A DNA stretch of 64,000 bases from Halomonas chromatireducens (GCF_001545155.1 NZ_CP014226.1:26463-90462), one strand, 5' to 3'; numbered from the stretch's first letter, positions 26,328-36,104 are shown. Notes: a model not told the origin generated them from the sequence alone. Numbers and translations: made by a program.

Positions 26328-28487
26328 TCAGTTCGAGACGCCGGGCTTGGCCTTGAGGGCGGCGGCTTGCCACAGGAAGACCAGCCCCCCGATGCCCAGG
26401 CCGACCAGGTCGGTCATCCAGCCGCCGGCAATCATCGACAGCGCCGCCGCGAGCAGCAGGACGCGCTGAACGAGGTTGGCCACGCCGTTGAGGAACCAGC
26501 CCTGAACGGCGGCGGCCAGCAGGTAGATGCCGATTGCGGCAGTGATGGCAACGCGCAGGATCTGCATCCAGGTTCCGTCCATCAGCAGCGCCGGGCTGTA
26601 GAAGAACATGAAGGGCACGATGAAGGCGGCCAGGCCGAACTTGAAGGAGGTCATGGCCGTTTTCAGCGGATCCGTGTTGGCGATGGCCGCGGCGGCATAG
26701 CCCGCCAGTGCCACGGGTGGCGTTATCGCCGATAGCACCGCGTAGTAGAACACGAAGAAGTGGGCGACCAGCGGTGGAATGCCGATCTGCTGCAGGCCGG
26801 GGGCGACCACCGAGGCCGCGACGGCGTAGGCCGCGGTGGTGGGCATGCCCATGCCCAGCAGGATCGAGATACACATGGCGAAGAACAGCGCCAGCAGGTG
26901 GCTGGCATCGGCGATGCCAAGCAGCATGGAGGCGAAGCGGGCGCCGACCCCGGTCAGCGAGATGACACCGACGATGATGCCGGCACAGGCACAGACGGCG
27001 ATCAGCGGTATGGCCATGCGGGCGCCCAGCGACAGGGCGTTGAGCAGTGCCTTGGGCCCCATCCAGTGCGGGGTGAACCAGGAGACGACGGCGGCGCTGA
27101 CCATGGCCAGGGTACCGGCGCGAATCACCGAGTAGCCCATGAACAGGGTACCGATCAGGATGATGATGGGCAGGAAGAGATAGACCTGCTTGACCAGTTT
27201 GCGGAACTGCGGGATCTCGTCCTTGCTCATGCCCTCCATGCCGTCGCGGCGTGCTTCCAGGTCGACCATCAGGTAGATGGAGAGGAAGTAGAGCGCGGCG
27301 GGAATCAGCGCGGCAACGGCAATCTCGGTATAGGGGATGCCGGTGATCTCGGCCATGATGAAGGCGCCGGCGCCCATGATCGGCGGCACGATCTGCCCAC
27401 CGGTGGAGGCGGCCGCCTCGATACCGCCGGCACTGCGCGGATGGTAGCCCACCTTCTTCATCAGCGGGATTGTCAGCGAACCGGTGGCTACGACGTTACC
27501 GGCGGAGGTGCCGTTGATCATGCCCATCAGGCCGGAAGCGAAGACTGCCACCTTGGCCGGGCCACCCCGGGCGCGGCCGGCAGCGGCGAAGGCAAAGTTG
27601 ATGAAATAGTCACCCACCTTGGAGGCCTGCAAAAAGGCGGCAAAGGTGATGAAGAGAATAATGTACGTCGACGATACGGCCGTGGTTGGGCCGAGGATGC
27701 CGTTGTCGGTGTAGAGATAGGTGAAGAAGCGTGACGCCGAGTAGCCGCGATGCTCGAGAAGGCCCGGCAGGTAGGGTCCGGCAAAGGCATAGATCAGGAA
27801 GACACCGGTTATGATGATCAGAGCGAGGCCTGCCACGCGACGGGTCAGTTCCATGATCAGGGCCACGCCCACAGCGGCGATCATGAATTCGGTCTGGCCG
27901 GCAAACGGGGTGCCAGCGGCCATGCGCCAGCGATTGAGCACGAGAACCAGATAGGCGGCAACGAGGATCGAAGCGACGATCAAAATGGCATCGGCCCAGT
28001 GGATGGAGCGGCTGGAGCTCCTCCAGACCCAACTGCTGACCAGGGCAATGGTGGTGGCGAATACCAGCGACCAGCTCAGGTGTACGACCAGCCAGTTGGC
28101 GGGCGGTGTGCCGGTTTCACGCATATACCAGGCATAGAGAATCGTGAAGGTGGCATAAGTAATGGCAGCCGCCGCGGGAATCAGGGCAAACCACTCGAGG
28201 CGATTGATGCGTACCTGTTCGGGGCTGCGATCCAGGGTCATGGCCGCGGTGATGGCGAAGCCGACGGCGAGGCCGCCTGCCACGTGAATGATGCGAAATG
28301 TCCAGGTCTCGATGGGAGAGACATTGAGCGCATAGAGGTGCATGGCCGTGAACAGCACACAGGCAGCGAAGACCGTCTGGCCGACGAGGCCGGAGAGTAC
28401 CCGCTCATTATGTGCGATGGGAATGTCAGCGACCCCATCTGTGCCAATCTTGGTGGCGGCTTCGTTGGGTTGGGTTTCGTGAGTCAT
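26328..28487 (-). CDS. TRAP transporter fused permease (DctMQ type)
   Basis: Inner-membrane TRAP permease of 719 residues combining the small four-helix Q domain and the large M domain, about 16-18 transmembrane segments. The N-terminal third is Q-like. The M domain contains the signature 'GLMGMINGTSAGNVVATGS' (about residues 316-334), 'GGQIVPPIMGAGAFIMAEIT', and near the C terminus 'MGMPTTAAYAVAASVVAPGL'. TAXI receptors usually pair with such fused permeases. It lies between two TAXI receptor genes on the same strand. Transport would be driven by a sodium or proton gradient. Confidence 0.93.
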   Translation of the reverse strand: MTHETQPNEAATKIGTDGVADIPIAHNERVLSGLVGQTVFAACVLFTAMHLYALNVSPIETWTFRIIHVAGGLAVGFAITAAMTLDRSPEQVRINRLEWFALIPAAAAITYATFTILYAWYMRETGTPPANWLVVHLSWSLVFATTIALVSSWVWRSSSRSIHWADAILIVASILVAAYLVLVLNRWRMAAGTPFAGQTEFMIAAVGVALIMELTRRVAGLALIIITGVFLIYAFAGPYLPGLLEHRGYSASRFFTYLYTDNGILGPTTAVSSTYIILFITFAAFLQASKVGDYFINFAFAAAGRARGGPAKVAVFASGLMGMINGTSAGNVVATGSLTIPLMKKVGYHPRSAGGIEAAASTGGQIVPPIMGAGAFIMAEITGIPYTEIAVAALIPAALYFLSIYLMVDLEARRDGMEGMSKDEIPQFRKLVKQVYLFLPIIILIGTLFMGYSVIRAGTLAMVSAAVVSWFTPHWMGPKALLNALSLGARMAIPLIAVCACAGIIVGVISLTGVGARFASMLLGIADASHLLALFFAMCISILLGMGMPTTAAYAVAASVVAPGLQQIGIPPLVAHFFVFYYAVLSAITPPVALAGYAAAAIANTDPLKTAMTSFKFGLAAFIVPFMFFYSPALLMDGTWMQILRVAITAAIGIYLLAAAVQGWFLNGVANLVQRVLLLAAALSMIAGGWMTDLVGLGIGGLVFLWQAAALKAKPGVSN

Positions 28488-28535
28488 GCCGGAGTGCCTA
28501 GAAGGTTACGGAGGCCTGCCTAGGGGCGAGGCGTT

Positions 28536-28559
28536 GACGCCGGCCCTAAGGCCGGCGTC
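28536..28559 (-). terminator. Intercistronic hairpin in the TRAP operon
   Basis: A perfect 10-bp stem ('GACGCCGGCC' / 'GGCCGGCGTC', loop CTAA) lies between the second receptor gene and the permease gene. No T run follows. It fits an mRNA-stabilising or attenuating hairpin that raises receptor over permease levels, as found in many binding-protein operons. Confidence 0.55.
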
Positions 28560-28578
28560 GTTGGTGCGTTGAGTGAAC

Positions 28579-29562
28579 TCAGCCGCGCAGGTCTTCCGGG
28601 ATGTCGTAGCCGTTCTCTTCGAACCAGCGCACAGCACCCGGATGCCAGGGCAGGAAGGTGTTGTGCTCGAAGTTCTCGGGCACGGTCTCACGCGCGGCAC
28701 CGTGGATCTGCTGCATGCGCTCCTGGTTCTCCATCACGGTCTTGGTCACTTCATAGACCAGCGACTCCGGCATGTCCTTATGAGTGATGGCGAAGTTCCA
28801 GATCGAGACGGCCGGCAGGTCCTCTTCCAGGCTGTTGTAGACGGATGCTGGAATCGCCGCAGGCGACAGCTCGGGATAGTCGTCCAGGAACTGTCCCATC
28901 TCGTCTTCGGAGAAGGAGAAGATGTTGACGTTGGCCTGGGCTTCGAGCTGGCTGAAGGCGGAGATCGGCACGCCGGCAGCGAAGGCAAAGGCATCGATCA
29001 GGCCATCCTGAAGCTGGCCTGCCTGGTCGGAGGCGCCACCGTTACGGGTGTCGACGTCGAGGCCGAGCTTGTCGAACAGCTGCGGGTAGTACATGTCCGA
29101 CGTGCCGCCGGCCGGGCCTACGCCCACGGTCTTGCCGTCCAGGTCTGAGACGGAAGTGATGTCGGAGCCTTGCAGGGTGATGATCTGCAGGGTGGTCTGG
29201 TACATCGGGAAGACGGCACGGATGTCGGTGTGATCGACGCCCGGCGCCAGCTCGCTCTCACCGATCCAGGCCTGGTAGGCCGGGCCCATGGTGACCATGC
29301 CGAAGTCGTGCTCACCCATCTGGACCAGAGTGGCATTCTGCACCGGGCCGCCGGTCACTTCCGCGCCGAAGGAGACGCCGATGGCGTCACCAACCATGTT
29401 GGCCCAGCCTGACCCGTAAATGTAGTAGGTGCCGCCCTGGCTGGCGGTACCCACGGTCAGGCTGCGGGGCCAGTCTTCGCGGTCATCGGCCTGGACGCCG
29501 GTTGCTACCAGAGCGGCGCTCAAGCAGGAGGTTACGATCAGCTTGGATGCTGCGTTTCGCAT
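28579..29562 (-). CDS. TAXI-family TRAP solute receptor (second)
   Basis: Periplasmic TRAP receptor of 327 residues, first gene of the operon. The signal peptide is 'KLIVTSCLSAALVATGVQA'. The mature protein carries 'LTVGTASQGGTYYIYGSGW', 'VTGGPVQNATLVQMGEHD' and 'GKTVGVGPAGGTSDMYYP', aligning with the other receptor through its whole length. Near the C terminus both share 'PWHPGAVRWFEENGY'-like sequence, so they are paralogues. Having two different receptors suggests that one permease serves two ligands or two affinities. Ligands are unknown. Confidence 0.9.
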   Translation of the reverse strand: MRNAASKLIVTSCLSAALVATGVQADDREDWPRSLTVGTASQGGTYYIYGSGWANMVGDAIGVSFGAEVTGGPVQNATLVQMGEHDFGMVTMGPAYQAWIGESELAPGVDHTDIRAVFPMYQTTLQIITLQGSDITSVSDLDGKTVGVGPAGGTSDMYYPQLFDKLGLDVDTRNGGASDQAGQLQDGLIDAFAFAAGVPISAFSQLEAQANVNIFSFSEDEMGQFLDDYPELSPAAIPASVYNSLEEDLPAVSIWNFAITHKDMPESLVYEVTKTVMENQERMQQIHGAARETVPENFEHNTFLPWHPGAVRWFEENGYDIPEDLRG

Positions 29563-29801
29563 GGTGTCACTCCAATCGAGTTGTCGTTATGAGAGCGTTA
29601 CGCATTCGTGAAGAGAACGAACGCTCGAGAAATCTGGCGTACAACACCCAGTATAGGCAATCGGCATGCCTTGAGAAGGAAAATGCCATTCGCTCAAGAG
29701 CTTGTGAAAAGTCTTGTCGACTAAGGTCGAAAGTGGTGCCAGTCGCTTTGGCTGGAAAACCGCACGAGTAGGGCAGGGAGGTGTGCGGATATTCGCACAC
29801 A

Positions 29802-31535
29802 CTACCTTGCCGGATCGGGGGGCGAGTGGATCAGTGCGGCAATCAGCCGGCTTGCTTGGTGCAGGTCGTTCATCAGCGTCGAGGCAAGCCATGGATCCAG
29901 CCGTTGCTGGCGGAGTCGCTCGGCCAGCTCATGCTGCCAGCGGTAGCGAACGGCCTGTACCGGGTCGCCGATATCTGAAGCCTCGGGCGCTTCGGCCAGC
30001 CTGTTCAGGCCAAGGGCAAGGGCGAGGCGGAGCTCGTCATGGGCTTCTCGAAGGGGACTGGTACTCGCCGAATGGCGCAGCAGACTTCTCTGCAACACTT
30101 CGCCGAAGCGTACTGCCTCCACCATACGCAGTGCCTGGTCCCGAAGGTTGTCCAGATGTGTCTGCTGCTTGTCGGTAAGGGGCGTATCGATTTGTGAATG
30201 AAAGGCGAGTATTTCGGCCAGAAGCGGCTTGATCCGCTCCTGGTAGCGGGCATTGACTGCAGGCCAGGTGTCGGGGTCGATACGTGCCTCGACGGCTTCA
30301 CGCTGCGGTGGGTGGCCGATGACATCGGCGCTGGGCATCAGGATGGCGGTGCAGAGGAGATGATAGGCGCGACGATTGAGGCGCTGACACTCCTGCTCCA
30401 TGGCGGCTGTGGCGGTATCGGCGTGCTCCAGTGCGGCCTTGTCGAGATAGCGGGCCTGGGCGGGGGGCAGGCGAGTCGGCTCCGGAAAGCTACGCTCCAG
30501 CGTACTCGCCAGGCGGGGAATCAGCGGCAGCATCACCGCGATACCCAGCAGATTGAAAAGCGTATGGAAAAGCGCCAGCTTGAGTGGCCAGGCCGTGTCT
30601 GTCATCCCGATGACTGTCGCAATGCCGTCGACCAGCCAGGCAAGGGGCATCAGGAGCAGCAGCGCGATGGCGGCAGTGACAAGGTTGAAGACCACATGGG
30701 CGCCCGCCAGGCGGCGCGCGGCTGCCCCGGCGGCCAAGGCGCCAAGTACCGCTGTTACCGTGGTCCCCACATTGGCACCAATGGCAATGGCCAGGGCCGG
30801 CAGATAGGGAAGCTGCCCCGAGGCGAGGGCGGTCAGGGTCAGCAGCAGGGTGGCATGGCTTGACTGCATGACCACGGTGGCGATGATGCCGAACAACACG
30901 AAAAGTGGCCAGTGCCACAGCTGGTCCCCACCCAGGCCGTCGAGCCTGAGCCCGTCCTGCCAGGTTTCGAAGCCCAGTTTCATGAAATCGATGCCCAGGA
31001 AAAGCAGCCCGATACCCAGCACCAGGCCGGCAATGCCGGAAAGAACCCCGCGTGAGAGACGGCTACCGAGCAGCCCGAGCGCCAGCAGTGGCATGGCGTA
31101 GTGAGCCAGGTCAAAGCGCAGACCGGCGCTGGCGATGAGCCAGGCGCCGGTGGTGGTGCCCAGGTTTGCGCCGAACAGCAGGGCAATCGCACCGGCCAGG
31201 GTTATCAGCCCTGCGCTGACGAAGGACATGGCGAGCAGCGTGATCAGCGAACTGGACTGTACCAGAGCCGTGGCTAGCGCGCCCATGCCAATGGCTCGCG
31301 CGGGGCTTCGGGTGGCGCTGTGCAGCCAGCGATCGAGCGTGCCGCCGGAGAGTCGCTTGACCCCTTCTTCCAAATGGGACATGCCCCACAGGAACAGGCC
31401 AAGCCCTGCCGCCAGGGTGGCAAGATCAGGTCGTGCGAGCAGCAGTGCCGTTGCCGCGAAAAGCCCGAACAGCGCCAGGCGGCGGCGCATTTCCCCGGGT
31501 AGAGCTCCCTTGGCTGCTGTGTCCCTGCGAGGCAC
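29802..31535 (-). CDS. Na/Pi-cotransporter-type carrier with PhoU-like tail
   Basis: Membrane protein of about 577 residues of the NaPi-II/PNaS family. Two inverted repeats carry the hallmark glutamine-serine motifs 'LVQSSSLITLLAMSFV' (about residues 90-105) and 'VVMQSSHATLLLTLTAL' (about 220-236), with 'FGANLGTTTGAWL' and 'IGANVGTTVTAVLG' after them. The C-terminal 200 residues are cytoplasmic and helical, PhoU-like. It may import phosphate or export it to limit overload, as for E. coli YjbB. The frame opens with GTG only 2 bp after the yheV stop, so coupling is likely; an in-frame ATG lies 15 codons later. Confidence 0.88.
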   Translation of the reverse strand: MPRRDTAAKGALPGEMRRRLALFGLFAATALLLARPDLATLAAGLGLFLWGMSHLEEGVKRLSGGTLDRWLHSATRSPARAIGMGALATALVQSSSLITLLAMSFVSAGLITLAGAIALLFGANLGTTTGAWLIASAGLRFDLAHYAMPLLALGLLGSRLSRGVLSGIAGLVLGIGLLFLGIDFMKLGFETWQDGLRLDGLGGDQLWHWPLFVLFGIIATVVMQSSHATLLLTLTALASGQLPYLPALAIAIGANVGTTVTAVLGALAAGAAARRLAGAHVVFNLVTAAIALLLLMPLAWLVDGIATVIGMTDTAWPLKLALFHTLFNLLGIAVMLPLIPRLASTLERSFPEPTRLPPAQARYLDKAALEHADTATAAMEQECQRLNRRAYHLLCTAILMPSADVIGHPPQREAVEARIDPDTWPAVNARYQERIKPLLAEILAFHSQIDTPLTDKQQTHLDNLRDQALRMVEAVRFGEVLQRSLLRHSASTSPLREAHDELRLALALGLNRLAEAPEASDIGDPVQAVRYRWQHELAERLRQQRLDPWLASTLMNDLHQASRLIAALIHSPPDPAR

Positions 31536-31537
31536 GA

Positions 31538-31783
31538 TCAGCGCCCTTTGGGATCTAGAATCCTGACGGTCTGAATGGTGTCGTTGCGCTGTTCCTCACG
31601 CTCCCGGTTGACCCGGGTTTCCAGCTCGTCGTGGGCATCGTCCGCGATGGCGGCCTGCTCGAAGAAGTCGCAGTTGACGCAGTCTCGATAGCGAATGCCG
31701 TTCTGCTCCCAGGCGCGGATGCGGTCCATCTCGGCGCAGCGAGGGCAGATGGCGCCGGCGATAAAGCGTTTCTGAACGGCCAT
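31538..31783 (-). CDS. yheV: YheV-family putative zinc-ribbon protein
   Basis: Small protein of 81 residues with two cysteine pairs, 'ICPRCAEMD' and 'RDCVNCDFF', forming a probable zinc ribbon near the N terminus. The remainder is charged and helical. Proteins of this type commonly lie directly downstream of prlC in pseudomonads and halomonads, as here. The start was set at 'MAVQKRFIAG' behind 'GGGAG'; an ATG four codons upstream is also possible. The function is unknown. Confidence 0.8.
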   Translation of the reverse strand: MAVQKRFIAGAICPRCAEMDRIRAWEQNGIRYRDCVNCDFFEQAAIADDAHDELETRVNREREEQRNDTIQTVRILDPKGR

Positions 31784-31861
31784 GGAAACTCCCATATGTC
31801 AGCCAACGGGGCGGACATGCCCCGATGGCGGTCGATGATACCCGAGTGACGTGGTATCGGG

Positions 31862-33913
31862 TCAGGCGGCATGAATTCCGCTATGACGCAGCAGCGGCTC
31901 AACGCTGGGTTCGCGGCCCCGGAACGCCCGGAACAGCTCGGCGGCATCCCGGGCGCCACCCTGCTCGAGAATCTCGTGGCGAAAGCGCTGGCCGGTCTCG
32001 ACGTCGAAGATCCCGGCTTCCTCGAAGGCGCTCCAGGCATCGGCGGAGAGCACCTCGGCCCATTTGTAGCTGTAGTAACCCGCCGCGTAGCCACCGGCAA
32101 AGACATGGCTGAAACCGTTCTGGAAACGGTTGAAATCGGCCCGGGGCACCACCGAGACGGCGGCACGCACGTCGTCGAGCAAGGCCTGCACATCGGCGGC
32201 AGTGGGGGCGGCCAGCTCATGATGCAGGCGCAGGTCGAACAGGGAGAATTCGAGCTGGCGCACCAGGCCCATGGCCGACTGGAAGTTTCTGGCATCCTGC
32301 AGGCGTTCCAGCAGTTCGGCCGGCAGTGGCTCCCCGGTGTCGACGTGGCCGGCAATCAGGGCCAGCCCTTCGCGTTCCCAGCAGTAATTTTCCATGAACT
32401 GGCTTGGTAGTTCCACGGCGTCCCATGCAACCCCGTTGATGCCGGAGATATCGGCTACGGTTTGACGGGTCAGCATATGATGCAGCCCGTGCCCGAATTC
32501 GTGGAACAGGGTGGTGACTTCATCATGGGTCAGCAGGGCTGGCCTGTCGCCCACCGGGCGGGTGAAGTTGCAGGTGAGGTAGGCCACTGGCAGCTGCAGG
32601 GAGCCATCTTCACGACAGCGTCGCACCCGGCACTCGTCCATCCAGGCGCCGCCGCGCTTGCCTTCTCGGGCGTAAAGGTCGAAATAGAAGCCGGCGATGG
32701 CCTGGCCATGCTCGAGGATCTGGAAATAGCGTACCTCCGGATGATAGCGCGGGGCCGAGTCATCCTCCTGAAACGTGACGCCATAGAGCCGCTCGATGAC
32801 CTGGAACAACCCATCCACCACCCGGGGAGCCGGAAAGTAAGGGCGCAGTTGTTCCTGGGAAATGGCGTGGCGAGCCTCGCGAAGCTTCTCACTGACATAG
32901 CCCACATCCCACGGAGCCAGCTCGGTGATGCCCAGCTCGCTGCGGGCGAATTCAGCCAGCTCCTCGAACTCTTTGTGGGCCTGGGGCACCGCGCGCCTGG
33001 CCAAGTCGTTCAGGAAATCGATCGCCTGTTCTGGCGACTCGGCCATCTTGGTGGTCAGTGAGTAGTCGGCATAGGTGGCAAAGCCGAGCAATTCGGCCAG
33101 TTCGCTTCGCAGCCGCAGGGTCTCCTCGATAATCGGTGCGTTGTCGTATTCGCCGGCGTTGGGTCCCTGGTCGGAGGCGCGGGTGACGAAGGCCGTGTAG
33201 ACCTCGCGGCGCAGCGACGCATCGTCGGCGAAGGTCAGCACCGGATAGAAGCTGGGAAAGTCCAGGGTGATGCGATAGCCGCGCGCATTCTTGGCCTCAG
33301 CGTTGGCGGCAAGCGTCGCCAGGGCGCTCTCCGGCAGGCCGGCCAGCTGGGCAGCGTCGTCGATGTCCTTGTGCCATGCCTGGGTGGCATCCAGCAGCTG
33401 GTTGGAGAAGGTGTTCGATAGTTCGGAGAGCCGCGACTTGATCTCACCGTAGCGACGCTTCTTCTCCACAGGGAGGTCGACGCCGGCGAGATGAAAGTCG
33501 CGCAGGGTATTGTCGATGCTGCGGCGCTGCCCTTCATCCAGCGAGTTCCAGTCAATGCCCTCCTTCAGCCCCTGCCAGGCCCGGAACAAGCCTTCGTGCT
33601 GGCCAAGCCAGGTGCTGTAGTCGGAAAGCTGGCCGAGGCAGGCCTGATACGCTTCGCGAAGCTCGGGTGTGTTCATGGTGCCATTGAGATGAGAGACCGG
33701 CGACCAGGCCCGGGAGAGGCGATCGTTGAGGGCCTCCAGGGGAGCGGCGAGGCTTTCCCAGGTCGGGCTCTTTTGCTCTGCCTGTGCAACCAGCGTCTCG
33801 ATGGCTGCACGGTTTTCCGCAATCAGCTTTTCGATGGCGGGTGCCACATGGGCCGGGGCAATATCGGCAAAGGGTGGCAGGTCGTGGGAGTCGAGCAGCG
33901 GATTGTGGGACAT
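31862..33913 (-). CDS. prlC: Oligopeptidase A
   Basis: Cytoplasmic M3-family zinc metallopeptidase of 683 residues, degrading signal peptides and other oligopeptides. The zinc site is 'TLFHEFGHGLHHML' (HExxH at about residues 469-473), with the downstream glutamate expected in 'NYCWEREGLA'-type sequence ('FMENYCWEREGLALI'). Other family blocks include 'GKRGGAWMDEC' and 'GGYAAGYYSYKWAEVLSAD'. The start was placed at 'MSHNPLLDSHDL' behind 'GAGGTGTGC'; a GTG two codons upstream is less likely. yheV and the Na/Pi carrier follow closely on the same strand. Confidence 0.95.
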   Translation of the reverse strand: MSHNPLLDSHDLPPFADIAPAHVAPAIEKLIAENRAAIETLVAQAEQKSPTWESLAAPLEALNDRLSRAWSPVSHLNGTMNTPELREAYQACLGQLSDYSTWLGQHEGLFRAWQGLKEGIDWNSLDEGQRRSIDNTLRDFHLAGVDLPVEKKRRYGEIKSRLSELSNTFSNQLLDATQAWHKDIDDAAQLAGLPESALATLAANAEAKNARGYRITLDFPSFYPVLTFADDASLRREVYTAFVTRASDQGPNAGEYDNAPIIEETLRLRSELAELLGFATYADYSLTTKMAESPEQAIDFLNDLARRAVPQAHKEFEELAEFARSELGITELAPWDVGYVSEKLREARHAISQEQLRPYFPAPRVVDGLFQVIERLYGVTFQEDDSAPRYHPEVRYFQILEHGQAIAGFYFDLYAREGKRGGAWMDECRVRRCREDGSLQLPVAYLTCNFTRPVGDRPALLTHDEVTTLFHEFGHGLHHMLTRQTVADISGINGVAWDAVELPSQFMENYCWEREGLALIAGHVDTGEPLPAELLERLQDARNFQSAMGLVRQLEFSLFDLRLHHELAAPTAADVQALLDDVRAAVSVVPRADFNRFQNGFSHVFAGGYAAGYYSYKWAEVLSADAWSAFEEAGIFDVETGQRFRHEILEQGGARDAAELFRAFRGREPSVEPLLRHSGIHAA

Positions 33914-34083
33914 GCACACCTCGTGGACAGGGCTGATGGTTGATAGTCGTCAGGGTAAGACGTGATTGGCTTTAGATGCGGCCGGACAGGCTGGGTTTCA
34001 ATGCATCATGGGGTATCGAGGGAGTTGGTGCCATCGAGCCGGCCTGATAGGCTTGCGGCCTTCACGAAGCAGAGGCCGACGGC

Positions 34084-35424
34084 ATGAACGCAACCCTGGA
34101 GCGCTGGAGTACCCGGCGAGCCTTTATCCTGGCGGTGACCGGTGCAGCCGTAGGGCTCGGAAATATCTGGCGTTTTCCTTATATCACGGGTGAGAACGGT
34201 GGGGCCGCATTTCTGGTGCTCTATGTGGCATTCGTGCTGCTGCTGGGGCTGCCGGTGATGATGGCCGAGATCCTGGTCGGGCGCGCTGGCCGCCGTTCGC
34301 CGATGCAGTCGCTGGGGCATCTTGCCTCAGCTGCCGGTGCCAGCAGCCACTGGCGTTGGCTGGGGCTCTTCGGCGCCTTTACGGTGTTCTGCATTCTCTC
34401 GTTCTATTCGGTGGTATCGGGCTGGTCGATCGAGTTTCTGGTGGCATCGGTCAACGGCAGCTTCGTGGGGCGCAGCGCCGCCGAGATCGGGGCTGGCTTC
34501 GACGCCTTTCTTGCCGACCCACGGCGCATGACCTTCAATCACACGCTTTTCCTCTTCATGACCATGAGTGTGGTGGCCGCCGGCGTGGCCAAGGGGCTCG
34601 AGCGGCTCAACAATCTTCTGATGCCGCTGCTTTATCTGCTCCTTCTGCTGCTGGCCGGCTATGCGGCGACCACGGCAGGATTCCGGCCGGCCCTGGCGTG
34701 GCTGTTTCAGCCCGACTTCGCAATGATAACGCCCCTCGTCGTGATGCATGCCATGGGTCACGCCTTCTTCACCCTGGCAGTGGGAGCCTGTGCATTGATG
34801 GCCTATGGTGCCTACATGCCCGAGCGGCAGAGCCTGCCCCGTGCCGCCGCCGCGGTGGCGACTCTCGATGTGGGCGTGGCTCTGCTGGCGGGTATTGCCA
34901 TCTTCTCGGTGGTGTTCGCCCAGGGCATGGACCCCGCCGAGGGGCCGGGCCTGATGTTCGTGACGCTGCCGATTGCCTTCGCCGAGTTGCCCTGGGGCGC
35001 GCTCTGGTTGAGCACCTTCTTCCTGCTGCTGCTGCTGGCGACCTGGACGTCGTCGATCAACCTGGCCGAGCCGATGGTCGCCACGCTGCAGGGCCTTGGG
35101 CTCGGGCGCGGCCAATCGGCTGCGGTCATCGGCGTATCGGTGTGGCTGGTGGGGTTGCTGTCGGTACTCTCGTTTTCGACGCTGGCCGAATGGCGTCCGC
35201 TGGCGGGCATGAACGTCTTCGACCTGGTGACGACCATTCCCACCGAGATATTTCTGCCCGTGGGGGGCCTGCTGATAGCCATCTTCGCAGCTTGGGTCAT
35301 GCCGAGAGCGGCCGCCCGTGATGCCCTGGGTGTCGGCGAGCCGGGCTTTCGCCTCTGGCTGGGAGTGGTACGCTGGGTTTCGATTCCGCTGACGGCCCTG
35401 GTGCTGGCTGCCGGGCTGCTATGA
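34084..35424 (+). CDS. Sodium-dependent transporter, NSS/SNF family
   Basis: Neurotransmitter:sodium-symporter family protein of 446 residues with 11-12 transmembrane segments and the LeuT fold. The diagnostic first helix is 'VTGAAVGLGNIWRFPYITGE' near residues 18-37. The unwound helix 6 region is in 'VVMHAMGHAFFTLAVGACAL', and 'TSSINLAEPMVATL' marks helix 8. Substrates of bacterial members are usually amino acids; tryptophan, tyrosine or branched-chain amino acids are possible but not decided. The gamma carbonic anhydrase follows closely. Confidence 0.9.
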   Translation: MNATLERWSTRRAFILAVTGAAVGLGNIWRFPYITGENGGAAFLVLYVAFVLLLGLPVMMAEILVGRAGRRSPMQSLGHLASAAGASSHWRWLGLFGAFTVFCILSFYSVVSGWSIEFLVASVNGSFVGRSAAEIGAGFDAFLADPRRMTFNHTLFLFMTMSVVAAGVAKGLERLNNLLMPLLYLLLLLLAGYAATTAGFRPALAWLFQPDFAMITPLVVMHAMGHAFFTLAVGACALMAYGAYMPERQSLPRAAAAVATLDVGVALLAGIAIFSVVFAQGMDPAEGPGLMFVTLPIAFAELPWGALWLSTFFLLLLLATWTSSINLAEPMVATLQGLGLGRGQSAAVIGVSVWLVGLLSVLSFSTLAEWRPLAGMNVFDLVTTIPTEIFLPVGGLLIAIFAAWVMPRAAARDALGVGEPGFRLWLGVVRWVSIPLTALVLAAGLL

Positions 35425-35460
35425 CATGTGATGGCCAACGTGTTGGTCAAGGGAGGCGAG

Positions 35461-36009
35461 ATGCAAGCAGGGAACCCTATTCGCAGCTGGAAGGGTGTGA
35501 CCCCGAGTCTGGGAGAGCGGGTCTATGTGGACCCGTCCAGCGTGGTGCTGGGCGACGTGGTGCTGGGCGACGACAGTTCGGTCTGGCCCATGACGGTCAT
35601 CCGTGGCGACATGCACCGCATTCGTATCGGGGCGCGCACCAGCGTCCAGGATGGCAGCGTGCTGCACATCACCCATGCCAGCGACTTCAATCCCGATGGC
35701 TTCCCGCTCACCATCGGCGATGACGTGACCATCGGCCACAAGGCGGTCCTGCACGGGTGCACGCTGGGCAGCCGCATCCTGGTAGGCATGGGGGCCATCG
35801 TCATGGATGGCGCCGTGGTCGAGGATGAGGTCATCATTGCCGCCGGGGCGCTGGTGACGCCAGGCAAGCGTCTGGAGAGCGGGCATGTGTATGCCGGCAA
35901 TCCGGCCAGGGCGATGCGGCCGATCAAAGAGAGCGAACGTGCCTTCTTTCCCTATACCGCGGGCAACTACGTGAAGCTCAAGGATGAGTACCTGGCAGCA
36001 CAGGAATAA
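35461..36009 (+). CDS. Gamma carbonic anhydrase-like protein (YrdA/PaaY type)
   Basis: Left-handed beta-helix protein of 182 residues with hexapeptide repeats such as 'VVLGDVVLGDDSSVWPM'. The three zinc-ligand histidines fall in 'VLHITHA', 'TIGHKAVLHGC' (about residues 62-95), as in gamma carbonic anhydrases. The C terminus 'YTAGNYVKLKDEYL' is shared with YrdA. The start is the ATG following 'GGGAGGCGAG'; two earlier in-frame starts overlap the end of the transporter gene. Catalytic activity is not proved for many members. Confidence 0.92.
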   Translation: MQAGNPIRSWKGVTPSLGERVYVDPSSVVLGDVVLGDDSSVWPMTVIRGDMHRIRIGARTSVQDGSVLHITHASDFNPDGFPLTIGDDVTIGHKAVLHGCTLGSRILVGMGAIVMDGAVVEDEVIIAAGALVTPGKRLESGHVYAGNPARAMRPIKESERAFFPYTAGNYVKLKDEYLAAQE

Positions 36010-36051
36010 CCCTCTAACACGTTGTTTTTTCATGCCGAGCTGGGCGATAAT

Positions 36052-36067
36052 CTGGTAATTTATCCAG
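36052..36067. promoter_or_regulatory. LexA (SOS) box candidate
   Basis: 'CTGGTAATTTATCCAG' is a perfect CTG-N10-CAG palindrome at the ends with an AT-rich centre, nearly the same as the E. coli ruvAB SOS box 'CTGGATATCTATCCAG'. It lies 38 bp upstream of the YdjM-like gene, and E. coli ydjM is itself SOS-induced. Confidence 0.6.
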
Positions 36068-36104
36068 TATTTCTTGTCCAAGGCTTCAGGGAGTCCGACC
36101 CGGC

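Noticed and set aside
35375..35395. tRNA T-arm-like 'GTTTCGATTCCG'
   Set aside because: It lies inside the NSS transporter gene and no cloverleaf can be built around it; no tRNA gene was found anywhere.
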